DNA of 40,884 nt from Sulfuricurvum sp. (GCA_024637215.1 JAGXFM010000079.1:1-40884); one strand, 5' to 3'; positions 1 through 6,803 are shown, counted from the stretch's first letter. The notes: a model not told the origin generated them from the sequence alone. Numbers and translations: made by a program.

Positions 1-164
1 ATTAATGAGCCTGCAACCATTTGCATGACCGATATACCGATCGCCTCTTTGATACCAAAACCTAAATAAAGTAAGATAGGAACACTTACCGTACCGCCGC
101 CGATGCCGAAAAAACCTGAGAGGAGACCTACTCCGATACCTAAAAGGGCTAACTCTATTGTCAT
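1..164 (-). CDS. TauE/SafE-family sulfite/organosulfonate permease (5' part only)
   Basis: Reading leftward from ATG at 164-162, the first 54 codons give a hydrophobic N-terminus, MTIELALLGIGVGLLSG, then a glycine-rich FFGIGGG stretch and a VPILLYLGFGIKEAIG segment. That glycine-rich loop after the first membrane helix is typical of the TauE/SafE (formerly DUF81) permeases, which are inner-membrane proteins proposed to export sulfite or other sulfur-containing anions. The gene runs off the left edge, so length and substrate cannot be judged. A purine-rich AAAGAATAAG lies just upstream of the ATG, and a TATAAT -10 element is at 197-202. The family call is firm for a fragment; the substrate is unknown. 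Confidence 0.8.
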   Translation of the reverse strand, partial: MTIELALLGIGVGLLSGFFGIGGGTVSVPILLYLGFGIKEAIGISVMQMVAGSL

Positions 165-196
165 CTTATTCTTTAGTATTTAGTTTGTGTCGCGCG

Positions 197-202
197 ATTA
201 TA
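197..202 (-). promoter_or_regulatory. -10 element of the TauE/SafE gene
   Basis: TATAAT on the minus strand, about 33 bases before the ATG. No clear -35 is visible, which is normal for sigma70 promoters in Campylobacterota. Called from sequence only. Confidence 0.5.
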
Positions 203-250
203 CTCCCTTAGTGCTTCAACGAATACCTTTTAAGTTCAATTGAATTTCGC

Positions 251-256
251 TATAAT
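251..256 (+). promoter_or_regulatory. -10 element of the cheX-fliN-fliO operon
   Basis: A perfect TATAAT 35 bases before the ATG at 291. Transcription would begin near 262. That rules out the longer reading frame opening at 240 and supports the start at 291, which has a GTGAGGA ribosome-binding site in front of it. Confidence 0.55.
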
Positions 257-290
257 CAATTATCATACTTTAAAAAAGAGTGAGGATAGA

Positions 291-716
291 ATGTTACCTA
301 TAATTGTCGAAGCTGCAACTAATTTTTGTCTTCATCAAATACGTCTTCCTTACGATCTTACAACCGCTCCCCCTAAAAAGAGAACACTTTTTGCTTATAT
401 TGATATTGAAACGTCAAATGGAGATGCACACCGTGCTTATATCGGGTGCGATGAAATGTTGATTCAAACCATTACTGAGATATTTTTAGGTGAGGATGAA
501 AGTGATGAACAAACACTTATCGATATGCTTTTGGAAACAACCAATATGATTGTCGGAAGTGCAAAAGTACTTGCCGGTGAATTGTACGAGACTACAATCA
601 CTATTACAACACCTTTTGTTTTGACTCACGAAGAGATAGCACATCTTCAATTGGATAAATCGCAATGCATAGGAATTGACGGCGGTGCAATGACAATCGC
701 ATTACAAAGGCTTTAA
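291..716 (+). CDS. CheX/CheC-type chemotaxis phosphatase domain protein
   Basis: This 141-residue cytoplasmic protein probably dephosphorylates CheY-P. It carries the signature of the CheC/CheX/FliY phosphatases: D78-xxx-E82-xx-N85, then exactly 22 residues to P108. Glu and Asn are the catalytic pair in that family. Length and single-domain form fit CheX rather than the longer FliY. The ATG at 291 is preferred because it follows a good Shine-Dalgarno (GTGAGGA) and a -10 at 251-256; an in-frame codon at 240 lies upstream of that promoter. fliN begins 3 bases after the stop codon, so the product may act at or near the flagellar switch. The motif is seen directly; the substrate is inferred. Confidence 0.75.
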   Translation: MLPIIVEAATNFCLHQIRLPYDLTTAPPKKRTLFAYIDIETSNGDAHRAYIGCDEMLIQTITEIFLGEDESDEQTLIDMLLETTNMIVGSAKVLAGELYETTITITTPFVLTHEEIAHLQLDKSQCIGIDGGAMTIALQRL

Positions 717-719
717 GAG

Positions 720-1061
720 ATGGATGAAACTGCAGTAGACCACCACCTTTCAAAAGATCATGTTTTTGATCCGGATAGAGAACTCTCATGGATGGATTAC
801 GATGGATTACTCGATATGGAAGTGGAGTTTGTTTCCGATTTGGGACAGACAACCCTTTCACTTGAAGAGATTCTTAAACTGGAAAAAGGGTCCGTTATTG
901 ATTTGGGCAAACCTGCAGGTGAAAGTGTCGAATCGTATGTTAATCGACGTATTATCGGCAAAGGGGAAGTGATGGTTTATGAAAAGAATTTAGCGATACG
1001 GATCAATGAGGTGCTTGATTCAAGTGCCGTACTTTACTACCTTTCAAAAGAGAGATTATGA
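720..1061 (+). CDS. fliN: Flagellar motor switch protein FliN
   Basis: A 113-residue SpoA-domain (surface presentation of antigens) protein of usual FliN length. The core, residues about 28-105, has the typical order of a short beta strand (DMEVEFVSDLGQTTLSLEEI), then LEKGSVIDLGKPAGESVES, then a GEVMVYEKNLAIRINEVL strand pair. FliN forms the lower C-ring of the flagellar switch and helps dock export cargo. The N-terminal 25 residues are acidic and less conserved in look. The stop overlaps the next gene's start (ATGA at 1058-1061), indicating translational coupling with the FliO-like gene. The assignment is secure at family level; a separate FliY elsewhere in the genome is expected but cannot be seen here. 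Confidence 0.88.
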   Translation: MDETAVDHHLSKDHVFDPDRELSWMDYDGLLDMEVEFVSDLGQTTLSLEEILKLEKGSVIDLGKPAGESVESYVNRRIIGKGEVMVYEKNLAIRINEVLDSSAVLYYLSKERL

Positions 1062-1951
1062 GATATTTACTCCTGTTACTTCTGCTTCCGGCATTTTTGT
1101 GGGGCGCCAAAATTTTAAGCTACAATATTTATGATCGTAATGATCGTGTTGATGTTATGTTGACTTTTGACACTCCCTATGAAGGGGTACTTCGTCAAAA
1201 TCGTCAAGGCAATACGGTTATTGTTAAACTCGAAGAAGCCTTTATCGAAGATCCAAAAGTTAAAAGTGTAAATTCCAAGTATTTAAATAAACTTACGATC
1301 TCTCCACAAGACGAATACATTGAAATTATTGCTGAAGTCTCCAATGATGTCGTTATGCAGGCCTCTAAAACATCAGATTCGTATGGTTTACGTCTCCGTT
1401 TTACCCATCCTGTATCTACCGGTATGGCAGGAGAAGCTTCGCCGGTTGATGAAGCTTCCATCGGAGCTATTCCCACTAAAAAAAGTAATGAATTTGAACA
1501 AAGCTATTATGTCGTGATCGGCATTTTAGTGATCGGAATCGGTATCTTATTTTGGTTAAAACAAAATATTACCAAGCGTGCCGCAACGATTCAAAGTGAA
1601 CCCAAAACGCCATGGCTTTTTAATAAAACAGCCGCAGAGACAAAAGCAACAATCTCTTCCCCTCTTTCGATTGCAGGCGACGGAGGCGGCATTCATATTC
1701 GATTTCAAAAGTCTCTTGATCAAGGACATACCGTAGCGATGCTTGATTACGGAACGATGAGCTATTTGGTTCTTTTAGGAAACAACACCCTTATTTTGGA
1801 CAAATTTCAAGATAATATACCGATTACACAGAATGATTTTGAGACTCTCCTGCAGTCTAAACACCGTGAACTTGACGGTTATTTTCAACTGGCTCCCGCA
1901 CAGGATGAAGTATTTGACTCTTACAAAGAAAAAGCATCCGGAGTGTATTAA
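1058..1951 (+). CDS. fliO: FliO-like flagellar export protein with AMIN-like periplasmic domain
   Basis: Membrane protein of 297 residues. Residues 1-17 form a signal peptide (run of Leu, then FLWGA). Residues 18-117 alternate beta strands in a pattern that resembles an AMIN domain. Residues 150-167 form one transmembrane helix followed by KQNITKR, so the C-terminus should be cytoplasmic. Residues 211-250 (HIRFQKSL, TVAMLDYGTMSYLVLLG, TLILDKF) resemble the short FliO beta domain that follows the membrane helix in other FliO proteins. The position directly after fliN is where FliO is expected. From memory, Helicobacter pylori FliO also has an enlarged periplasmic N-terminus; I have not verified this. 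FliO assists FliP assembly in the flagellar export gate. Topology is firm, the FliO name moderately so. Confidence 0.65.
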   Translation: MRYLLLLLLLPAFLWGAKILSYNIYDRNDRVDVMLTFDTPYEGVLRQNRQGNTVIVKLEEAFIEDPKVKSVNSKYLNKLTISPQDEYIEIIAEVSNDVVMQASKTSDSYGLRLRFTHPVSTGMAGEASPVDEASIGAIPTKKSNEFEQSYYVVIGILVIGIGILFWLKQNITKRAATIQSEPKTPWLFNKTAAETKATISSPLSIAGDGGGIHIRFQKSLDQGHTVAMLDYGTMSYLVLLGNNTLILDKFQDNIPITQNDFETLLQSKHRELDGYFQLAPAQDEVFDSYKEKASGVY

Positions 1952-1954
1952 GAG

Positions 1955-2185
1955 ATGGATCTAAAACAGAAGCTTATTAATTATGGTTGTGGAATTGAAT
2001 TTGTGGAAATTGCACTTGGGTATCAAAAGTATTATAATCCGGAAAATGAGCTTGAACCGTTTATCGAATTTGTAGAAGAAGAACATGCAAAAGTTGAAGA
2101 AGCCGAAGCCCTAAAAGAGAGGGAGAAAGAGATTGTCGATGCATCGGGTCTTTTGTTAGAGTTTGAAGATGAGAAACAGAGCTAA
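1955..2185 (+). CDS. Small acidic coiled-coil-like protein of the fliN operon
   Basis: A 76-residue protein of unknown function. The first 36 residues look like a compact helical segment (NYGCGIEFVEIALGYQKYY). Residues 37-70 are dominated by Glu, Lys and Ala (EFVEEEHAKVEEAEALKE), suggesting a charged helix or coiled coil. There is no signal peptide or membrane segment, so it is probably cytoplasmic. It starts 3 bases after the FliO-like gene and so is the last gene of this operon. Its stop overlaps the stop of the convergent DTW gene by four bases. It is believable as a gene from spacing and composition; a link to flagella rests on context only. Confidence 0.6.
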   Translation: MDLKQKLINYGCGIEFVEIALGYQKYYNPENELEPFIEFVEEEHAKVEEAEALKEREKEIVDASGLLLEFEDEKQS

Positions 2186-2898
2186 CCCTCTTCTCTTCTT
2201 GGTTTAAACCGGACACTGTGATTTTCCGAGTGTGAAGCACAATCTATTTGATATTTTACCATCGACGTAAACGGGGTCAGAAATTTTTCAAATTTTTCTG
2301 TTTCGATATCTTCTATCCCCTGTTTGTGGAGCAATTCTAAAACACTCAAAGTGGATTCAATCGTTGAGAGACAAAACTCTTTGGGTTGCTCTTTAATCAT
2401 AAATTGCGAACATTTGGAATGGGTAAAACTTACTTTAGGTAACTGTTGAAGATTTTTACTTACCCTAAGCATTTTTACCGAACACGGCCATGTGGAATCA
2501 ATAATAAAGATGACGATTCGCTTCTCTCCAGCCTCAATTTTCTGAGTATTTAGATTAAGGCTGTTTTTCCCCGGATAGAGGACATAGCAGAGATGATCGG
2601 GATTATCGATCAAGGCATTGACAGCGTTATGGTTGCTAAAATCATCATCGACATAAAGCTCTGAATTCGGAAGTGAAAGATGGGTTAGTCGTCCTGTACC
2701 GTTTTTGGTCTTTTTGAACTCTTTCGGATGCATTAAGATGATAAATTTTGTTTGTGTTGGAATCGCTCTGATGTATCCGCACATGCATGAACTCATTGGG
2801 CGGTAGCACTGATAGCATTTTTTTCTACCCTCTGTTAATTCATTCATAGGTAGATCATTTTTTTCTTTATATTCATGCGAAACTTTTTTTTTCGTCAT
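2182..2898 (-). CDS. DTW-domain tRNA-uridine aminocarboxypropyltransferase
   Basis: The family motif D-S-T-W is present (FIIDSTWPCSVKML), together with the N-terminal cysteine cluster CYQCYRPMSSCMC found in DTW proteins. Enzymes of this family use S-adenosylmethionine to add an aminocarboxypropyl group to a uridine of tRNA (acp3U; E. coli TapT is the reference). The product is cytoplasmic, about 238 residues. The start is uncertain. ATG at 2898 is used here; GTG at 2913 would add five residues, and ATG at 2847 would remove seventeen. A TATAAT sequence overlaps the 2898 start, so a shorter form is possible. The gene is convergent with the flagellar operon and overlaps it by four bases. Confidence 0.82.
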   Translation of the reverse strand: MTKKKVSHEYKEKNDLPMNELTEGRKKCYQCYRPMSSCMCGYIRAIPTQTKFIILMHPKEFKKTKNGTGRLTHLSLPNSELYVDDDFSNHNAVNALIDNPDHLCYVLYPGKNSLNLNTQKIEAGEKRIVIFIIDSTWPCSVKMLRVSKNLQQLPKVSFTHSKCSQFMIKEQPKEFCLSTIESTLSVLELLHKQGIEDIETEKFEKFLTPFTSMVKYQIDCASHSENHSVRFKPRREEG

Positions 2899-2953
2899 TA
2901 TAACGGAAATCACCGAGACTAAAATTTTGATATCATCTTGACAAGATAAGGGT

Positions 2954-2959
2954 TACAAT
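2954..2959 (+). promoter_or_regulatory. -10 element of the potassium operon
   Basis: TACAAT 24 bases before the ATG at 2983. A TTGACA lies at 2938-2943, but the 10-base spacing is too short for a standard -35. It is the best promoter candidate between the divergent DTW gene and the small membrane protein gene. Confidence 0.4.
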
Positions 2960-2982
2960 TTCTCCAAAAAAGATAGGAACCT

Positions 2983-3087
2983 ATGCATTTCACAGATAAT
3001 ATTTGGGTTGTAGTCATTGAGGGGATAATTTTATTCGGTCTGATTATTGCTATATTAGTAAAAATTGCATCAACGATGGACAAATGA
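2983..3087 (+). CDS. 34-residue single-span membrane peptide leading the potassium operon
   Basis: A short gene from ATG at 2983 to TGA at 3085-3087, encoding 34 residues. A polar start (MHFTDNIW) is followed by a hydrophobic helix (VVVIEGIILFGLIIAILV) and a short basic/polar tail ending STMDK. A good ribosome-binding site (TAGGAA) sits four bases before the ATG. The TGA overlaps the kinase start as ATGA, the usual sign of translational coupling and of a real gene. In size and position it recalls KdpF of E. coli, a roughly 29-residue peptide of the Kdp potassium pump, but I see no sequence match and there is no kdpABC in this window. It may be a regulatory peptide for the kinase or transporter, or may mainly provide coupling. 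Confidence 0.65.
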   Translation: MHFTDNIWVVVIEGIILFGLIIAILVKIASTMDK

Positions 3088-4109
3088 TATTTATATATCC
3101 GTATCGCCACTATGTGGTTTCTTTTTTATTGCTTAGCATGATTACTATGGTAAGCCAGCTGTTTAGAATTGAGCTGGGACTTATTAACATCGCATTGATC
3201 CATTTAATTCCGGTTATCGTCATGGCACTTCGCGGAAATATGGGATCGACTATGGTTGTGACCGCCGGTTCCGTTGTCTTATTTGATCTGCTGTATGTTC
3301 CGCCTGAATACAGTTTTGATGTACATGATCTCACCTATATCTGGAGCTTTTTTATTTTTTTTGCGGTGGGCTATACAATCAGTGCCCAGGCAAAACGGAT
3401 TCAGGCGAATACGATCAAAGAGATATTTTTAAGTACCCTTTCGCATGATTTAAAAACGCCCCTCTCCTCTATTTTAGGAAATGCCTCTTTGTTGCTAAAA
3501 GATCAAATGTATGATGCTGCAACCCGACGGGAGGTATTGATACAAATCAATGATTCAGGGCAAAGGATGAACCGTTTAGTAGCGAATCTCCTTGATAGCG
3601 CTCGGTTACAAGACACTCACAGCGCTCTTCGTAAAGAGTGGTGTGATTTTGAAGATATTATCGGGGTAGCTTTGCAAGAATTTCGGTACAACCCCAAAGA
3701 GTCTCAGATTAGTGTTCGAATCGATCCCGATTTACGACTGTTTTGGGGAGATTGTGCATTGTTGGTCCGTTTAATCGTAAATTTGATTGACAATGCTTTA
3801 AAATACACCGATAACGGGAAACAAATACGCCTAAGCGTTACGTCTGACGCGAAGACAATTAAGCTTATTTGTTTCAATGAATCCACTCCGATTAAAAAGG
3901 CGGATCTTAAAAATATGTTTGATCGCTTTTACCGTATTGATCATATGGGAGATATTGGCGGCAGCGGTATCGGATTATCGATTTGTCGCGATATAGTGAA
4001 TGCACATTCTGGGGTAATTGAAGCGTATAATATTCAAAACGGTGTTTGCTTTGAAATCCGATTTTCCGTCAACAAATTGCCCTCAGAGCGATTAAAAGAG
4101 TTGCAATGA
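3084..4109 (+). CDS. KdpD-like sensor histidine kinase lacking the Kdp N-terminal sensor domains
   Basis: 341 residues. Residues 8-103 contain four closely spaced membrane helices ending in a VPPEYSFDVHDLTYIWSF stretch, the DUF4118 module of KdpD. A HisKA domain follows, with phospho-acceptor H121 (STLSHDLKTPLSSILG). The ATPase domain has the N box (N233/N237, NLIDNALKYT) and a GGSGIGLSI G2 loop at 292-300. Full KdpD is about 900 residues with an osmosensor domain and a universal-stress domain before the helices; both are absent. The G1 box is odd: the usual DxGxG is replaced by LICFNEST (around 261-268). The response regulator overlaps the end by four bases. Role inferred: sensing K+ or turgor and controlling the downstream uptake genes. 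Confidence 0.85.
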   Translation: MIFIYPYRHYVVSFLLLSMITMVSQLFRIELGLINIALIHLIPVIVMALRGNMGSTMVVTAGSVVLFDLLYVPPEYSFDVHDLTYIWSFFIFFAVGYTISAQAKRIQANTIKEIFLSTLSHDLKTPLSSILGNASLLLKDQMYDAATRREVLIQINDSGQRMNRLVANLLDSARLQDTHSALRKEWCDFEDIIGVALQEFRYNPKESQISVRIDPDLRLFWGDCALLVRLIVNLIDNALKYTDNGKQIRLSVTSDAKTIKLICFNESTPIKKADLKNMFDRFYRIDHMGDIGGSGIGLSICRDIVNAHSGVIEAYNIQNGVCFEIRFSVNKLPSERLKELQ

Positions 4110-4828
4110 AAGTTCAGGAACTAATTTTAATTATTGAAGATGATGACGCAATCTCAAAAATGGTGAGCTTGTCTCTTCACCAACAGGGGTATAAAACGCT
4201 CGTTACTCCCGATATTAAAAGTGCACTTCGTTTATTAAACGCTAACAGCCCTGATCTGATTCTTCTCGATCTTGGGCTTCCTGATGGAGATGGAAAAGGG
4301 TTAATCAAAACGGTTCGTTCAGAACTCTCTATCCCGATTATCGTCGTATCGGCAAGACATGAAGAAAAAGAGGTGATCGCTTCCCTCGATGCAGGTGCGG
4401 ATGATTATGTTATGAAGCCGTTTTCGATTGATGAACTGCTTGCACGTATACGTTCGGCACAACGCCGGTTTTTAGGTTTACAGCCTATGGTAAATGTTAT
4501 ACTATGTCATGAAATAAAACTTGATATCGAACACCATCTTGCTTGGAATGGTGATGAACTTTTAAAGTTGACTCCGACGGAGTTCAATTTGCTCAAATAT
4601 TTTATTCTTCACCGTAATCAGGTGCTTCCGTATGCGCGTATCCTCAAAGATGTATGGGGTGTCGGCTATCAAAATGAGATGCAGTATCTTCGGACCTATA
4701 TCAATACATTACGAAAAAAAATTGAAACCGATACGGCACGCCCTTCGTATATTCAAACCGAATTGGGGATCGGATACCGGTTTATTTGTGAACATTTTGA
4801 CAATACCATCTCATTAGAAAAGGATTAA
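4106..4828 (+). CDS. KdpE-like OmpR-family response regulator
   Basis: 240 residues in the standard two-domain layout. The receiver is residues 6-118, with acidic pocket E11/D12/D13, phospho-acceptor D55 in LLDLGLPDGDG, and K104 in VMKPF. The winged-helix DNA-binding domain is residues about 133-230 (LTPTEFNLLKYF, then YINTLRKKIE and TELGIGYRF). Overall resemblance is to KdpE, consistent with the KdpD-like kinase encoded just upstream (ATGA overlap at 4106-4109). Targets are not known; the transporter genes that follow in the same operon are obvious candidates. A strong Shine-Dalgarno for the next gene lies within the last codons of this one. Confidence 0.88.
   Translation: MKVQELILIIEDDDAISKMVSLSLHQQGYKTLVTPDIKSALRLLNANSPDLILLDLGLPDGDGKGLIKTVRSELSIPIIVVSARHEEKEVIASLDAGADDYVMKPFSIDELLARIRSAQRRFLGLQPMVNVILCHEIKLDIEHHLAWNGDELLKLTPTEFNLLKYFILHRNQVLPYARILKDVWGVGYQNEMQYLRTYINTLRKKIETDTARPSYIQTELGIGYRFICEHFDNTISLEKD
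4819..4824 (+). promoter_or_regulatory. Shine-Dalgarno that decides the ktrB start
   Basis: AAAGGA lies inside the end of the response-regulator gene. It is 6 bases before the in-frame AUA at 4831, 16 bases before an out-of-frame ATG at 4841, and 51 bases before the first conventional in-frame start (TTG 4876). Spacing favours AUA. Confidence 0.55.
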
Positions 4829-4830
4829 CA

Positions 4831-6153
4831 ATACATACGCATGAAATTAAACTCATCGTTTACAGCTTTATCGGATTGATAGTGCTAGGAACGCTACTGT
4901 TATTAATGCCATTTGCACACTATGGGGAGATTCGTTTTATCGATGCACTTTTCACCTCTACCTCTGCGGTATGTGTTACAGGGCTGATTGTTAAAGATAC
5001 CCCTGTTGACTTTACCCCCATCGGGCAGGTAATTATTATGATTCTGATACAAATAGGGGGATTGGGGTATATGACCGCAGTCACCTTTTTAGCGGTAATG
5101 CGTCGTCAAAAACTTGGACATCGTGACCGTTTGATCTTGCAAGAATCACTAAATTATCCGGGTATGGATGGATTGGTACGATTTTTAAAAATTGTTTTTG
5201 GCTCGATATTTATTATAGAAGTGATTGGGATGATCGTCCTAACACTCCGCTTTTGGGCCGATATGCCGATTGAGAAAGCGGCATGGTTCGGTATATTTCA
5301 TGCGGTGTCGGCATTTAATAATGCCGGTTTTTCCCTATTTAGCGATAATATGATGGGATATTCAAAAGACGTGGTGATCAATCTGACCATACCGATCCTG
5401 ATCATTTTAGGGGGCGTTGGATATTTGGTTCTGACCGAACTGTACCACTACCGTAAAAAAGAGATATTACGTCTCTCTACCCATACGAAGATTGTACTTA
5501 TTATGACCGTAATCCTTATTGTTATGGGGATGGGGTTGCTGCTGTCCTTGGAATGGAACAATGCGTTTAAAATGCTTTCATGGGATGAAAAACTTCTTGC
5601 GGCATGGTTTGCTTCGGTCAACTACCGTACGGCAGGATTTAATACTATCGATCTCTCTACGTTGAGCGATGCCAACCTCTTTTTCTCCACTTTTTTTATG
5701 ATGATTGGAGGGGCACCGGGAGGGACAGCCGGAGGTATTAAAATTACAGCCGTTGCATTAGCGCTTATCGGGGTGTGGTATACCCTTCGCGGTGACACCC
5801 ACGCCCATATCTTTAGACGGTCTATCTCTCAGTATCAAATCAACAAAGCATATGCGATCATTTTCATTGCATCGATCTATGTTGTTTTTTCTACCGTGCT
5901 ACTCAGCGAAGTTGAGAGATTACCGTTTTTAAGAACCTTATTTGAGGCATGTTCAGCTTTCGGTACGGTCGGTTTATCGACAGGTAATGGGGGCGTTCTT
6001 AGCTACAGTGCCCTTTTTAGTGATTGGGGTAAAGCCAATATCATACTTTTGATGTTTATGGGGCGAATCGGAGTATTTGCGTTTACACTCGTAATTGTTG
6101 GAAAAGCGGTTCAAAGCCGCATAAAATATGCAGAAGGAAAAGTAATATTATGA
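4831..6153 (+). CDS. KtrB/TrkH-type potassium transporter subunit
   Basis: Integral membrane protein of the SKT (TrkH/KtrB) family, moving K+ across the inner membrane. Counting from the TTG at 4876, the four pore loops are visible with their filter glycines: G36 (TSAVCVTGL), G151 (SAFNNAGFS), G254 (NYRTAGFNT) and G366 (SAFGTVGLST). The gate region GGAPGGTAGGIK lies at 278-289. Short length and a single-RCK partner suggest a Ktr-type system. From TTG 4876 the protein has 425 residues but lacks half of the first membrane helix. The frame stays open back to 4801 with no ATG, GTG or TTG. Starting at AUA 4831, after AAAGGA, restores HTHEIKLIVYSFIGL and gives 440 residues. The start given here is therefore non-canonical and tentative; the gene itself is certain. 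Confidence 0.88.
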   Translation: MHTHEIKLIVYSFIGLIVLGTLLLLMPFAHYGEIRFIDALFTSTSAVCVTGLIVKDTPVDFTPIGQVIIMILIQIGGLGYMTAVTFLAVMRRQKLGHRDRLILQESLNYPGMDGLVRFLKIVFGSIFIIEVIGMIVLTLRFWADMPIEKAAWFGIFHAVSAFNNAGFSLFSDNMMGYSKDVVINLTIPILIILGGVGYLVLTELYHYRKKEILRLSTHTKIVLIMTVILIVMGMGLLLSLEWNNAFKMLSWDEKLLAAWFASVNYRTAGFNTIDLSTLSDANLFFSTFFMMIGGAPGGTAGGIKITAVALALIGVWYTLRGDTHAHIFRRSISQYQINKAYAIIFIASIYVVFSTVLLSEVERLPFLRTLFEACSAFGTVGLSTGNGGVLSYSALFSDWGKANIILLMFMGRIGVFAFTLVIVGKAVQSRIKYAEGKVIL

Positions 6154-6800
6154 ATAATTTCGCAGTGATCGGTTTAGGAAAATTTGGATTTCATGTTGCC
6201 AAAGGGCTAGCACAACAGGGGCTCAGCGTTATTGCCGTTGATCAGGATGAGGAGCAAGTTCGAGAAATTAATGAATACGTACAAGATGCGATTGTAATGG
6301 ATTCTACCGATATTCGTGCATTGCGTGAAGCGGGGATCGGAAATGTCGATGTCGCGGTTGTCAGTATCGGAGAAAACATCGAGGCAAGTATTCTGACCGT
6401 TATGGCACTCAAAGAGCTTGGGGTGGAGACGGTGGTTGCTAAAGCGATTACACAGGTACATGGGCAAATCCTTTCCAAACTCGGGGCGGCAAAAGTGATC
6501 TATCCGGAAATGGAATCGGCTAAAAAAATCGTTAAAAAAATGGTGCAAAATATGCATTATGAGACGATTGACCTCTCCATTACGATGAAAATCGCCAAAC
6601 TTACCGTCCCCTCTTTTTGGGTCGGAACCTCGATACTCTCTCCGATTTTTGAAGCAGATTATGAAGTAAAACCTATCGCCTATAAACATCAAGGGGTATG
6701 GTATACCTCGTTTGAAAAAGATGATATTCTTGAAAAAGGGGATATTCTAGTCGTACTGGGGAACAGTGCCCATATTGAGGCGTTGAGTAAGAAGATTTAA
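6150..6800 (+). CDS. KtrA/TrkA-type RCK regulatory subunit of the potassium transporter
   Basis: 216 residues. An N-terminal Rossmann RCK_N domain holds the nucleotide loop G8-x-G10-xx-G13 (VIGLGKFGFHVA), with an acidic residue at the end of strand 2 (D31, VIAVDQDE). A C-terminal RCK_C domain, about 135-215, ends SAHIEALSKKI. Such proteins form a ring on the cytoplasmic side of the transporter and gate it in response to bound nucleotide. One RCK unit (not two, as in E. coli TrkA) is the KtrA pattern. The start overlaps the transporter stop (ATGA). The stop is only three bases from the end of the convergent PilZ gene, so no intergenic terminator separates them. Confidence 0.9.
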   Translation: MNNFAVIGLGKFGFHVAKGLAQQGLSVIAVDQDEEQVREINEYVQDAIVMDSTDIRALREAGIGNVDVAVVSIGENIEASILTVMALKELGVETVVAKAITQVHGQILSKLGAAKVIYPEMESAKKIVKKMVQNMHYETIDLSITMKIAKLTVPSFWVGTSILSPIFEADYEVKPIAYKHQGVWYTSFEKDDILEKGDILVVLGNSAHIEALSKKI

Positions 6801-6803
6801 TCT

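Noticed and set aside
240-290. Upstream extension of the CheX-like frame
   Set aside because: It spans the TATAAT at 251-256, and the ATG at 291 has its own good ribosome-binding site.
2938-2959. TTGACA plus TACAAT as a standard sigma70 promoter
   Set aside because: The spacing is 10 bases instead of about 17. Only the -10 is kept as a candidate.
6207-6692. 161-codon open frame on the minus strand inside ktrA
   Set aside because: It is the antisense shadow of the RCK domain; the translation is His/Phe/Asn-rich with no pattern of a real protein.
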